Source of the DNA: CAWHJB01 sp963698715
Lineage (GTDB): Bacteria; Chloroflexota; Anaerolineae; Anaerolineales; UBA4823
Reading direction: 5' to 3'
DNA: 64,000 bases
Assembly: GCA_963698715.1 (NCBI GenBank)
Contig: CAVORW010000003.1
Span: forward strand, 124,001 to 188,000
A program made the translations under genes and the position numbers. The notes below the pieces were generated by a model. The model was not told where the DNA came from, did not search any database, and saw only the letters and a list, made by a program, of their open reading frames with translations. Positions 36,109 through 44,650 of the stretch are shown piece after piece (within the stretch, counting starts at the first letter, position 1; every line of letters starts with the position of its first letter).

Positions 36109-36153
36109 ATGTGGTGCCTTTTACAGACGCCAGCCCCGCAAAAAGCACCACAT
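36109..36153. repeat. Intergenic hairpin with related outer flanks
   Basis: ATGTGGTGCCTTTT pairs with AAAAGCACCACAT. The outer flanks GGGAACCTCTGGGGT and, on the other strand, GGAAATCCTGTGGTG are loosely similar, suggesting another small palindromic element of about 110 bp. It lies in the gap between the GltD-like gene and the insertion sequence at 36292. Confidence 0.4.
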
Positions 36154-36188
36154 AACCGTTCCCACCACAGGATTTCCATAAGACCAAG

Positions 36189-36282
36189 TGTGCTAAAGTC
36201 TGTAGACTTTTCTTGAAGTTTGTGATTTTTAGGGGCAACGCCTCTAAAAATGGCGAACTACATCTACACTATTTTAGTGCAC
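36189..36282. repeat. Palindromic element, group C copy
   Basis: Outer ends GTGCTAAAGTCTGTAGAC (from 36190) and, on the other strand, GTGCACTAAAATAGTGTAGA (to 36282) frame an imperfect stem around GATTTTTAGGGGC. Related sequence is at 14273-14360. The insertion sequence's left target duplication begins at 36282, the last base of this element. Confidence 0.45.
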
Positions 36283-37529
36283 CCCAAAGAGCAGGGCGAT
36301 TGCATCTAAAATGGTCAAAAGAATGGGATAATCGTGGGCTACAGCAAGAAGAAGGAGGCCACGAATGTCCAAAACACCAATTGGAACGATCGGGGAGCAT
36401 TTTGCCAAAGTCAGTGATCCACGGATAGAACGCACGAAGCGGCATAAATTGCTCGATATCATCTGCATCGCCATCTGTGCAGTCATCTGCGGGGCAGATA
36501 ATTGGGTCGAAGTTGAAAACTTTGGTCAGCAGAAACTGAGTTGGCTGCAAACCTTTCTGGAACTACCCAACGGGATCCCTTCGCATGACACGTTTGGGCG
36601 AGTATTTGCGCTGGTAAACCCGGAAGAATTTCAAAGGAGCTTTCTAGAGTGGGTTCAAGCGGTCAGCCAACTGACCCAGGGGCAGGTGATTGCCATAGAC
36701 GGGAAACAGTTGCGTGGTTCGCACGACCGAAGTTCAGGGAAGCGTGCGATCTATCTGGTGAGCGCCTGGGCGACAGCCAACCACCTGGTACTTGGGCAAC
36801 AGAAAGTCAACGAAAAATCTAACGAGATTACCGCCATCCCAGAATTATTGAAAACACTGGAGATTTCAGGATGTATCATCACGATCGATGCGATAGGAAC
36901 GCAGACCAAAATTGCCAAATTGATTGTTGGAGCTGAAGCAGACTATATTTTGAGCGTCAAGGAAAACCAGGGCAAGCTGTACCAGGACCTCACGGCCTTG
37001 TTTGATTACGACCGGCAGCGCAATTTTCAGGAGGCGCCCTACGAATATGCCAAAACGGTTGGGAAGGATCATGGCCGGATTGAAGTTCGCAAGTGTTGGA
37101 GTACTTCTGACCCCGAATACCTGGAAAGTATTCGCAGTCGACAGAATTGGAAAGGTCTGAAAAGTATCGTGATGATCGAGTCGGAGAGGATCATTGGAGA
37201 TCAATCGAGTACAGAGATCCGTTATTTCATCTCCAGTCTGGCAAGTGATGCCAAGCGGCTCTTACTGGCCATCCGCAGCCATTGGCAGATTGAAAATAGC
37301 TTACATTGGACCCTGGATATCGCTTTTGCCGAAGATCAGAACCGTGTGCGCAAAGATCATGCTCCTGAAAATCTGGCGGTCATCCGCCACATGGCGCTCA
37401 ATTTGCTCAAACAGGAGACAACTGCCAAAGGCGGTGTTAAAGCCAAGCGACTTCAATGCGCTTGGAGCGAAGAATACCTGCTCAAGGTCTTGGCGGGCGC
37501 ATAAGATGCAATCGCCCTGCCCCAAAGAG
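36282..37529 (+). mobile_element. ISAs1-family insertion sequence with intact ends
   Basis: The element spans 36292-37519 (1228 bp). Perfect 16-bp terminal inverted repeats, CAGGGCGATTGCATCT, bound it. A perfect 10-bp target duplication, CCCCAAAGAG, lies at 36282-36291 and 37520-37529. One full transposase gene is inside. Length, duplication size and transposase fit the ISAs1 family. Intact ends and duplication indicate a recent insertion between a group C palindrome and gyrA. Confidence 0.93.
36365..37504 (+). CDS. ISAs1-family transposase
   Basis: A 379-residue DDE transposase of the H repeat-associated (DUF4338/ISAs1) group. Catalytic aspartates lie in VIAIDGKQLRGSHD and IITIDAIGTQT and the third acidic residue in the HWTLDIAFAEDQNRVRKD region. 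The N-terminal DPRIERTKRHKLLDI is family-typical. The last codons overlap the right inverted repeat. No frameshift; likely active. Confidence 0.93.
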   Translation: MSKTPIGTIGEHFAKVSDPRIERTKRHKLLDIICIAICAVICGADNWVEVENFGQQKLSWLQTFLELPNGIPSHDTFGRVFALVNPEEFQRSFLEWVQAVSQLTQGQVIAIDGKQLRGSHDRSSGKRAIYLVSAWATANHLVLGQQKVNEKSNEITAIPELLKTLEISGCIITIDAIGTQTKIAKLIVGAEADYILSVKENQGKLYQDLTALFDYDRQRNFQEAPYEYAKTVGKDHGRIEVRKCWSTSDPEYLESIRSRQNWKGLKSIVMIESERIIGDQSSTEIRYFISSLASDAKRLLLAIRSHWQIENSLHWTLDIAFAEDQNRVRKDHAPENLAVIRHMALNLLKQETTAKGGVKAKRLQCAWSEEYLLKVLAGA

Positions 37530-37658
37530 CCTAAAACGGGGAAATTCTGGTTTTAGAGGGTATAATTTAGGGGTGTGTGTCTGTCGGACACGCGCATTTT
37601 ATGTGGCTTAAATGTGTTCCAAGCAAGTACAAGTTCGGCATTTTTTGAAGGAACGTGA

Positions 37659-40127
37659 ATGGATATTGGGACAATTCAATCTGTAGATATCGACGAGCAA
37701 ATGCGTTCAGCCTATCTCGACTATGCCATGAGTGTCATTGTGGCCCGAGCATTGCCCGACGCGCGAGATGGGCTCAAGCCTGTCCATCGCCGTATCCTGT
37801 ATGCCATGCACGATATGGGCATCCGGGCGAATTCTTCCTATAAAAAATCAGCTCGTATTGTTGGTGAAGTATTGGGAAAGTATCACCCACATGGTGACTC
37901 AGCGGTATACAACTCAATGGCTCGCCTGGCGCAAGATTTTTCCATGCGTTATGTGCTGGTGGATGGGCAGGGGAATTTTGGTTCGATCGATGGCGACGCC
38001 CCGGCAGCAATGCGTTATACCGAAGCCCGCCTTGCCCGCATGGCTGAAGAGATGCTGCTTGATATCGACAAGAATACGGTCGATTTTTCTGATAACTTCG
38101 ATGGGTCGCTGGTAGAACCGGTTGTGCTGCCAACCAGGCTGCCGGGCCTTTTATTAAATGGTTCTTCCGGGATCGCAGTCGGGATGGCAACCAACGTCCC
38201 ACCGCACAACTTGGGCGAGCTGGTCAATGCCATTTGTTATATGATTGACCATTACGATGCACTCGACGATATCCCGATTGAGGATTTAATCCAGTTCGTA
38301 CCCGGACCAGATTTCCCAACAGGCGGCATGATTGTCGGGATCGAGGGGATCATGCAGGCGTACGGAACTGGGCGCGGCCGGATCGTCTTGCGCGGCCAGG
38401 CTCATATCGAGGAAATGGGACGCGACCGCTACCGGATCGTGATTACCGAAATCCCTTATCAGTTAAATAAATCCAGCTTGATTGAACGGATCGCTGAACT
38501 GGCCAGGGAAGGCAAGTTGGGCGATATATCGGATTTGAGAGATGAGTCGGACCGGCGTGGGATGAGCATCATCGTGGAGTTGAAGAAAAACTCCCAGCCC
38601 AAGAAAGTGCTCAACCAGCTTTATAAATACACGCCGCTTCAGTCAACTTTCGGAGTCCAGATGCTGGCCCTGGTGGATAATGAACCAAGGCTGCTTTCAC
38701 TCAAGCGAGCGCTTCAGATCTACATCGAGCACCGCCGGACCGTGATCTTGCGGCGAACCGAATACGAACTGCAAAAGGCCCGCGCACGAGCCCATATCCT
38801 GGAAGGATTGTTGATTGCGCTGGCAAACCTGGATGATGTCATTCAAACCATCCGACAATCTCCAGATGCGGATGTCGCCAAAGAGCGGCTGATCTCTCGC
38901 TTTAATCTATCCGACGTCCAGGCTCAGGCAATCCTGGATATGCAGCTTCGCAGGTTGGCTGCTCTTGAGCGCCAAAAAATTGAAGATGAACAGAGCCAAC
39001 TGCTTGAGCGGATCGCTTACCTTGAAGATCTATTAGTCAGCCATAACAAAGTATTGGCATTAATTAAAGAAGATTTGACCGATGTAGCTGAAAAATACGG
39101 TGACGAACGCCGCACGGTGATTGCCCGAGATGAAAGCACCGAATTCAATGAAGAGGACTTGATTGCTGATGAAGCTATGCTGGTCAGCATTACGGAGCGC
39201 GGCTATATCAAGCGTGTCGATGCCAAAGCATTCCGCGCTCAAGTTCGGGGAGGCCGGGGCGTGACCGGTCATGCCACCAAGGATGAGGATGAAGTCCTGA
39301 TGCTGTTCCCAGCGCGCACACTGGACACGGTGCTATTTTTTACAGACCGGGGTAAGGTCTATTCCGAAAAAGCATACCGAATCCCGGAGGCCGACCGCAC
39401 TGGCCGGGGTGTGCCAATCGTTAATGTGCTCGCTCTGAATCCGTATGAAACCATCACTGCTGCGCTGACTGTGCCCGATTTTGGAGACTCGCAGTATTGT
39501 ACGATGGCAACTCGTAAAGGTCGCATCAAACGCCTGGTGCTTTCCGAATTGTCATCTGTACGGCCTTCTGGCCTGATCGCCTTGAACCTGGACGATGGTG
39601 ATGAGTTGGGTTGGGCTCGCTTGACAAGCGGCAAGGATGATATCATTCTCGTTACAGAAAATGGTCAGGCGCTCCGCTTCTCAGAACAGCAGGTACGACC
39701 AATGGGCCGCACTGCTGCGGGTGTGATTGGTATCCGATTAAAAGGGGCAGATAGTGTGACCTCGATGGAAGTGGTTGAACCAGGCGGAGACCTCCTGGTT
39801 GTTACCACAGCAGGATTCGGAAAGCGGACCTCGATCGCCGAATATCCGATTAAAGGGCGGGCAACTGGAGGGGTTCTGACGATTGATAAGCAAGCTTTTC
39901 GGAAAATTGGCGTGATTGCCGCAGCTCGGGTGGTTCAAGAAGCAGACGATCTGACCTTGATTTCAGCCAATGGCGTGGTTCTACGCACCAAAGTAAAAGA
40001 TATTTCACAGTCCGGGCGCGCTACCCGGGGTGTGACAATCATGAACATGCAGCCAGGCGATTCGGTAGTCTCACTGGCCCGGATTGCTGACGCGGATTTG
40101 CGTCGGGTCGAGGCTGGCGAAAGTTAA
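37659..40127 (+). CDS. gyrA: DNA gyrase subunit A
   Basis: An 822-residue type IIA topoisomerase subunit. Catalytic tyrosine lies in AAMRYTEARL. The C-terminal beta-propeller carries a GyrA-box variant, QVRGGRG (usual QRRGGKG), which supports GyrA over ParC but not perfectly. In the quinolone-determining region HPHGDSAVYNSMAR, Ser83 (E. coli numbering) is present while position 87 is Asn, where Asp is common. ATG is preceded by GAAGGA. No gyrB is adjacent. Single gene with an IS element upstream. Confidence 0.93.
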   Translation: MDIGTIQSVDIDEQMRSAYLDYAMSVIVARALPDARDGLKPVHRRILYAMHDMGIRANSSYKKSARIVGEVLGKYHPHGDSAVYNSMARLAQDFSMRYVLVDGQGNFGSIDGDAPAAMRYTEARLARMAEEMLLDIDKNTVDFSDNFDGSLVEPVVLPTRLPGLLLNGSSGIAVGMATNVPPHNLGELVNAICYMIDHYDALDDIPIEDLIQFVPGPDFPTGGMIVGIEGIMQAYGTGRGRIVLRGQAHIEEMGRDRYRIVITEIPYQLNKSSLIERIAELAREGKLGDISDLRDESDRRGMSIIVELKKNSQPKKVLNQLYKYTPLQSTFGVQMLALVDNEPRLLSLKRALQIYIEHRRTVILRRTEYELQKARARAHILEGLLIALANLDDVIQTIRQSPDADVAKERLISRFNLSDVQAQAILDMQLRRLAALERQKIEDEQSQLLERIAYLEDLLVSHNKVLALIKEDLTDVAEKYGDERRTVIARDESTEFNEEDLIADEAMLVSITERGYIKRVDAKAFRAQVRGGRGVTGHATKDEDEVLMLFPARTLDTVLFFTDRGKVYSEKAYRIPEADRTGRGVPIVNVLALNPYETITAALTVPDFGDSQYCTMATRKGRIKRLVLSELSSVRPSGLIALNLDDGDELGWARLTSGKDDIILVTENGQALRFSEQQVRPMGRTAAGVIGIRLKGADSVTSMEVVEPGGDLLVVTTAGFGKRTSIAEYPIKGRATGGVLTIDKQAFRKIGVIAAARVVQEADDLTLISANGVVLRTKVKDISQSGRATRGVTIMNMQPGDSVVSLARIADADLRRVEAGES

Positions 40128-40187
40128 GTAGGTCAGTGTGACAAACTTTTGTGCCTGCCGACATATCTTCCGACTTTTCGGATAGAT

Positions 40188-40320
40188 ACTTTGTGCATTT
40201 CTCGGCAAGTCACTTTAGAAATAAGAGCTCCTGTGTTGTTCGGTTTGGGCGGCTTAACTGCCCAAACCGAACAACACAAACCCTTCACTGATAAGCAAAG
40301 AATTTAGCGAGAAAACCATC
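40188..40320 (+). mobile_element. Palindromic MITE-like element, group A copy 3
   Basis: Same layout as the copy at 3454-3579: TTTCTCGGCAAGTCACTTTAG, then AATAAGAGCTC, a stem TGTGTTGTTCGGTTTGGGCGG-like (40232-40252 with 40257-40277), then AGCAAAGAATTTAGCGAGAA. The central GTGTTGTTCGG differs from GTGGTGTTCGG by a compensated pair on both arms, so the stem is kept. No clear target duplication remains, which suggests an older copy. It lies 60 bases after gyrA. Confidence 0.7.
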
Positions 40321-40395
40321 TAGAGCAGCTGACTTGGTAGATAATGAGGCAGTTTTGTCTGTGATGGAAATTCATGGACAAAGCTGCCTGATGAC

Positions 40396-40608
40396 TCATA
40401 GCGGCAGCGCGACCTTGCCAGTTACCAGCAAACAAAAAACGCTTAATAGCACAACCAGGAAAAGCAGCATCAGCGCGATGATAAAACGCTGCGCTGGTGA
40501 CATCCCCATGAATTCATGCTTGGTCACGGGGGGTAGATCCCCGAAGTTGGGAGTTTCATCTTCGTCAAATAATGATGCATCAGCTTGTTCGCGAAAATCG
40601 TCAAGCAT
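40396..40608 (-). CDS. Small single-pass membrane protein of unknown function
   Basis: A 70-residue protein with an acidic N-terminal half (DDFREQADASLFDEDETPNF) and one C-terminal membrane span (RFIIALMLLFLVVLLSVFCLLV). A good AAGGAAGGTAG site stands before ATG 40608, which supports it as a real gene. The topology suggests the acidic part is cytoplasmic. No family recognised. Confidence 0.65.
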   Translation of the reverse strand: MLDDFREQADASLFDEDETPNFGDLPPVTKHEFMGMSPAQRFIIALMLLFLVVLLSVFCLLVTGKVALPL

Positions 40609-40690
40609 GGTCTACCTTCCTTAGTGCAGTATTTATATCGGATGTAAGCGCACCTGGATTCGTGCGTTGAGATTTCATATTTATTCTATA

Positions 40691-40735
40691 GAAGTTATGC
40701 AGTTTGGAGTAACCCTGCTCCAACTGCGTATGTCC
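40691..40735. repeat. Short palindrome with group D ends
   Basis: AGTTATGCAGTTTGGAG (from 40692) pairs with CTCCAACTGCGTATGTCC (to 40734). Read in reverse, the right side is GGACATACGCAGTTGGAG, close to the GGACTTACGCAGTTGGG end of the element at 11529. It ends on the birA stop codon, as group A does at priA. Confidence 0.5.
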
Positions 40736-41592
40736 TATTCTAATTGATTTTCCAGCGGACGCAGGTGTAGTTCACCACTGTGAAGGGTTATTATTTGGCC
40801 AGCTTGATTCCGCAGCCTCAGCCGTCCGTCGGCTTCCAGGCCCAGAATCTGGCCTTCTACGTCGGAACTTGAGACTGCGCCCGTCCGGCTTCCAAACTCG
40901 CTGACTCTCACCCATTGATGGCGAAAAGCCAGCTGGCTTTCCCAGGCCCGGATAAATTCGGGGCTGGCAACCCTGGTTTGCCAATTGATTAGCTCCTCTA
41001 ATACGGCTTGCAGCAGTTCCAGCCGGTCGACGGGGACTGTTGCCTGGCAGCAACGTTCCAAGGCCGATTCAACACAGGTAGCGGGAAATCTCAGGTCTTC
41101 TGGGCGGGGTACGGAATCTGCTTTTATATTGATGCCAATTCCCAGGATGATTGCCGCCAGCTTATCTCCCTGCCAATGGGCCTCTGCCAGTACTCCGCAT
41201 AATTTTTGGCCAGAATACAATACATCGTTTGGCCATTTGATCTGGGCTGGCAGATTGTACCGTGAGCGTAATGCACTACTTACAGCCAGGGCACCCAGAG
41301 CAGTCACTCGAGGGAGAGATTCGGGTGAATTGGACCAGGACGGCTCCGGGCGTGGACGCTTTGGCAGCAGCACCAGGCTGAATGCCAGTGCAGCCCCGGG
41401 GGGGGTGATCCATTGGCGTCCCGCCCGGCCTCGCCCAGCCGTTTGTTCATTCGCGACAACCAGCGCCAGATTTGGGCAGCCGGTTCCTACCCAGCGAGCG
41501 GCTTCTGCGTTGGTCGAGTCGATTTGTTCATAATATCGAATCGGACCAATTGCAAGGGCATGCAATGCTGAGGTAATTTGGTCTGAGTTCAT
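40735..41592 (-). CDS. birA: Biotin--[acetyl-CoA-carboxylase] ligase
   Basis: A 285-residue ligase that activates biotin to biotinyl-AMP and joins it to a carrier lysine. The signature GRGRAGRQWITPPGAALAFS and IKWPNDVLYSGQKLCGVLAE are intact, with a C-terminal SH3-like domain (VEGQILGLEADGRLRLRNQAG). No N-terminal DNA-binding domain, so it should not repress transcription. Confidence 0.94.
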   Translation of the reverse strand: MNSDQITSALHALAIGPIRYYEQIDSTNAEAARWVGTGCPNLALVVANEQTAGRGRAGRQWITPPGAALAFSLVLLPKRPRPEPSWSNSPESLPRVTALGALAVSSALRSRYNLPAQIKWPNDVLYSGQKLCGVLAEAHWQGDKLAAIILGIGINIKADSVPRPEDLRFPATCVESALERCCQATVPVDRLELLQAVLEELINWQTRVASPEFIRAWESQLAFRHQWVRVSEFGSRTGAVSSSDVEGQILGLEADGRLRLRNQAGQIITLHSGELHLRPLENQLE

Positions 41593-41675
41593 GTCCGCAT
41601 TTTACCGCAATATCTAAAGCCAACACGATCACCCTGCAAAGCTGAAAGCCATACGCATTTAAACAGCAAGGATTA

Positions 41676-41716
41676 TGGGTGTGAGAATTGTGGCTTCGTC
41701 ACAATTCTCACACCCA
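41676..41716. repeat. Perfect 17-bp stem hairpin upstream of rpsB
   Basis: TGGGTGTGAGAATTGTG (41676-41692) pairs exactly with CACAATTCTCACACCCA (41700-41716). The 379-base gap 41593-41971 also holds a GC-rich stretch with small inverted repeats (CCCGCCTATAGGCGGGAGC near 41832 and CCCGCGAGCGGGC near 41859) just upstream of rpsB. These could be leader structure for S2 autoregulation or REP-like debris; I cannot decide. Confidence 0.55.
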
Positions 41717-41971
41717 ATTGATTTTTCCAGCTGGTGTTGAAAGCCGTGCCGGATGTGACTTTATTAATCCCCCGATTTTGTCCCGAAAAGCTGGACGAAT
41801 CCAGACCGCTTGTGTTATACTTGCATCCGCTCCCGCCTATAGGCGGGAGCTATTCTGCCCGCGAGCGGGCAAATCCCATCCTACACGTCTCTCGACCCCT
41901 TTGGGCGTGCCGCGACAGCGGTTCCAGGCGGGAATGACGGAGGCGGAAGAATAACGCAAAGGAGTAAGACA

Positions 41972-43042
41972 ATGGCAATTGTACCTATGAAAGCGCTGCT
42001 TGAGAGCGGCGTGCATTTCGGTCATCGGACCCATAAATGGCACCCGATGATGAAGCCCTATATTTTCACGGAACGCAACAGCATCCATATCATCGACCTG
42101 CAGAAGACTGTCAAAGCCCTCGAACAGTCCTATAACCTGGTGCGCGACACCATCGCCGATGGCGGCACAGTTCTTTTTGTGGGCACCAAGCGTCAGGCGC
42201 AAGAAACCATTCAATCGGAAGCCACCCGGGCTGGGATGCCTTATGTGACGATCCGGTGGCTGGGCGGAATGCTCACGAACTGGCGTACTATTCGCCAGCG
42301 AGTTAACGAGTTAGAACGACTGGAACGGATGCGGGATAAGGGTGATTTCGAAAGAATTACCAAGAAAGAAGCTCTGATCCTGACCCGGCAGATCGAACGG
42401 CTTGAAATGCTGCTGGGCGGAATACGCCATATGGGAAAACTCCCTGAGCTCCTGTTTGTCGTTGATGTCCGCCGTGAAGACACTGCCATTCATGAAGCTA
42501 ACCTGTTGGATATACCGGTTGTGGCACTGGTTGACACGAATTGTGACCCTCGCAATATTGATTATGTGATCCCATCCAACGATGATGCCATCCGGGCTAT
42601 TAAACTACTGGTGGGTAAAATTGCCGACGCAGTGCTTGAAGGCAAAGCTATGCGGAAGGAAGTTGCTGACGAAGAACTGGCGGCAGAAACCAGTCGACCT
42701 GAGCGACGAATGGTTGATGACCATGAGCTCTCCGACGAGGACCTGCTGGGTGAAGCTACATTGGCTAAAATTTCAAGGTCAGCCGCCCCCGATGAAGAAG
42801 ATGAAGAAGAAGAGGAAGACTTAGCTGTTGACGAAGAAGAAGACGAGGAAGTCGAAGACATCGACGATGATGGCGACAGCGATGATGATGACGACGATGA
42901 CGACGACGACAGCGATGATGATGACGATGACGACGATGACAGCGATGACGACGATGACAGTGATGATGACGATGAGGACGATGACAGTGATGATGACGAT
43001 GAGGACGATGACAGTGATGATGACGATGAGGACGATAATTAA
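41972..43042 (+). CDS. rpsB: 30S ribosomal protein S2 with a very long acidic C-terminal tail
   Basis: Residues 1-225 are a normal S2 (MAIVPMKALLESGVHFGHRT, FVGTKRQAQETIQ, PDAVFVVDV-type ELLFVVDVRREDTAIHEA). From about 225 the protein is extended to 356 residues; the last 95 are almost only Asp, Glu and Ser. The final 27 residues come from three perfect 27-bp DNA repeats. S2 binds the 30S head-body junction; a tail this charged would be disordered and could compete with RNA or bind divalent or basic partners. AAAGGAGT precedes the ATG. tsf follows after 2 bases. Confidence 0.95.
   Translation: MAIVPMKALLESGVHFGHRTHKWHPMMKPYIFTERNSIHIIDLQKTVKALEQSYNLVRDTIADGGTVLFVGTKRQAQETIQSEATRAGMPYVTIRWLGGMLTNWRTIRQRVNELERLERMRDKGDFERITKKEALILTRQIERLEMLLGGIRHMGKLPELLFVVDVRREDTAIHEANLLDIPVVALVDTNCDPRNIDYVIPSNDDAIRAIKLLVGKIADAVLEGKAMRKEVADEELAAETSRPERRMVDDHELSDEDLLGEATLAKISRSAAPDEEDEEEEEDLAVDEEEDEEVEDIDDDGDSDDDDDDDDDDSDDDDDDDDDSDDDDDSDDDDEDDDSDDDDEDDDSDDDDEDDN
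42953..43033 (+). repeat. Three perfect 27-bp tandem repeats in the rpsB tail
   Basis: Units 42953-42979, 42980-43006 and 43007-43033 are identical and in frame; each encodes DDSDDDDED. More diverged GATGAC repeats precede them from about 42870. Slippage in this region can lengthen or shorten the tail without breaking the frame. Confidence 0.95.
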
Positions 43043-43044
43043 TT

Positions 43045-43650
43045 ATGGCGATTACAACCCAACAGATTAAAGAACTGCGCGAAGCGACCAATGCTGGAAT
43101 ATTAGACTGCCGTAAAGCTCTTGAAAGTGCAAATGGTAATTTCGACAAAGCCGTAGATTACCTGCGGGAAAAAGGACTTGCTACAGCTGCCAAACGCTCA
43201 GACCGCGATGCTTCAGAGGGTGTCGTTGAATTGTATTCCCACGGTAAAGGGCGGGTAGGCGTGATGGTTGAGGTCAACTGCGAGACAGATTTTGTCGCAC
43301 GCTCTGAATCATTCCGCACTTTTGCGCATGAAGTGGCTTTGCAAATAGCAGCGTCAGCGCCACACTACCTGCGCCCAGAAGATATTCCCGAAGATGTGCT
43401 GCAGCACGAACGAGAGATTGCTCGCAACCGGGCCATCGAAGAAGGCAAACCGCAAGCGGTCCTCGAGCGGATCATTGAAGGCCGGTTGGAAAAATTCAAA
43501 GACGAATCCTGTTTACTGCGGCAGGCGTATATACGTGACGAGGATCTCACCATAGAAAAGCTGCTGATGCAGCAGGTCGCCGCAATTGGTGAAAACATCA
43601 TCATCCGGCGCTTTGCCCGTTGGGAGTTAGGTGAAGGTAAAGAAGGGTGA
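43045..43650 (+). CDS. tsf: Translation elongation factor Ts
   Basis: A 201-residue EF-Ts, the nucleotide exchange factor for EF-Tu. N-terminal UBA-like domain with ATNAGILDCRKALESANGNF, then the core motif VEVNCETDFVARSESF. It is the short form as in Thermus and many Chloroflexota. It begins 2 bases after rpsB, so it is read from the same message. Confidence 0.96.
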   Translation: MAITTQQIKELREATNAGILDCRKALESANGNFDKAVDYLREKGLATAAKRSDRDASEGVVELYSHGKGRVGVMVEVNCETDFVARSESFRTFAHEVALQIAASAPHYLRPEDIPEDVLQHEREIARNRAIEEGKPQAVLERIIEGRLEKFKDESCLLRQAYIRDEDLTIEKLLMQQVAAIGENIIIRRFARWELGEGKEG

Positions 43651-43659
43651 TCAATTGAG

Positions 43660-43687
43660 GGCCAACCGACAGGTTGGCCTTTTTTCT
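43660..43687 (+). terminator. Intrinsic terminator after tsf
   Basis: GGCCAACC pairs with GGTTGGCC over GACA, followed by TTTTTTC. It ends the rpsB-tsf transcript before pyrH. Confidence 0.9.
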
Positions 43688-43753
43688 ACCTTTAACTCAT
43701 CCAGTGAAACCAAGATTCCTTGACCGTATCAAGGCCCTATGAAGGAAAGGAAA

Positions 43754-44470
43754 ATGGGAAAAGAATTAAAATACAAACGAATATTGCTCAAACTCAGCGG
43801 TGAAGCGTTGGCTGGAGCAAGTGGATTTGGAATTGACCCGCTGAAGGCTGAAGAACTAGCGATCCGAGTAAGAGACGTTCGCGAACTTGGTGTGGATGTT
43901 GCAATCGTGATCGGCGCCGGCAACCTTTGGCGCGGTCGGAGCGGATTGGACCGCGGGATGGATCGTGCTACCGCTGACTATATGGGTATGCTCGCTACAG
44001 TGATGAATGCTTTAGCCCTGATGGATGCGATGGAACGTATGGGCCTTGTGACCCGGGTGCAGTCTGCCGTAGAAATGCATGCAGTGGCTGAACCGTATAT
44101 CAGGCGGCGGGCCATTCGGCACCTGGAGAAAGGGCGGGTGGTCATTCTGGGCGGCGGGACAGGCAATCCCTATTTTTCAACGGATACAGCCGCTGCGTTG
44201 CGGGCTATGGAAATCGACGCGGATGTCGTTATAAAGGCCACCAAGGTTGATGGCGTCTACGACTCCGATCCGATGACAAATTCTGGCGCAGTGCGTTTCG
44301 AACGCCTTTCTTACATGGAAACAATCAATCGGCGTTTGGAAGTGATGGATAGTACGGCGATTTCCCTTTGCATGGATAACAATCTGCCCATCCTGGTCTT
44401 GAATTTATGGCACCCAGACTCACTCCGCCTGGCGTTGTTCGGAGAATCTGTGGGTACCCTGATCACTTAG
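43754..44470 (+). CDS. pyrH: UMP kinase
   Basis: A 238-residue amino-acid-kinase family enzyme that phosphorylates UMP to UDP. Motifs RILLKLSGEALAG, VVIGAGNLWRG-like AIVIGAGNLWRG, ILGGGTGNPYFSTDTAAALRA and KATKVDGVYDSDPM are present. ATG 43754 is preferred over 43739 because AAGGAAAGG precedes it. The stop codon is followed within a few bases by another palindromic element. Confidence 0.96.
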   Translation: MGKELKYKRILLKLSGEALAGASGFGIDPLKAEELAIRVRDVRELGVDVAIVIGAGNLWRGRSGLDRGMDRATADYMGMLATVMNALALMDAMERMGLVTRVQSAVEMHAVAEPYIRRRAIRHLEKGRVVILGGGTGNPYFSTDTAAALRAMEIDADVVIKATKVDGVYDSDPMTNSGAVRFERLSYMETINRRLEVMDSTAISLCMDNNLPILVLNLWHPDSLRLALFGESVGTLIT

Positions 44471-44472
44471 CG

Positions 44473-44566
44473 CCTATCCGAAAAGGCGGAAGGTATGTAG
44501 TAGTTGTTGTTGCGTGCTGGGCTCTCAACACCAACTACTACAAATACCACTTTTTGGATGGCTACT
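44473..44566. repeat. Palindromic element after pyrH
   Basis: A 17-bp stem (44496-44512 with 44526-44542, one mismatch) built from TGTAGTAGTTG is framed by CTATCCGAAAAGGCGG and, on the other strand, CCATCCAAAAAGTGGTAT, imperfect inverted ends. It starts a few bases past the pyrH stop, as group A does at priA. Confidence 0.5.
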
Positions 44567-44612
44567 AAATATGATCATCTGCTAGATTTTTAAGGCAGCC
44601 GCTGGTCATGAG

Positions 44613-44650
44613 CAGTCCTGAGTGGCTTTCCCACCCGGGACTGTTTTATT
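44613..44650 (+). terminator. Terminator-like hairpin between pyrH and frr
   Basis: CAGTCC pairs with GGACTG, with inner GTGG/CCAC pairing, followed by TTTTATTCC. The rest of 44566-44842 shows no other gene. Confidence 0.6.

Noticed and set aside
42953..43033. Regular 27-bp repeats considered as a CRISPR array
   Set aside because: There are no spacers; the units abut and encode protein in frame.
42765..43148. A His/Arg-rich open frame antisense to rpsB
   Set aside because: It is the complement of the GAT/GAC repeat encoding the S2 acidic tail.
11552..44542. All long intergenic hairpins as ordinary terminators
   Set aside because: Most lack a T-run on the relevant side, several lie upstream of genes, and two groups show target duplications; real terminators are listed separately.
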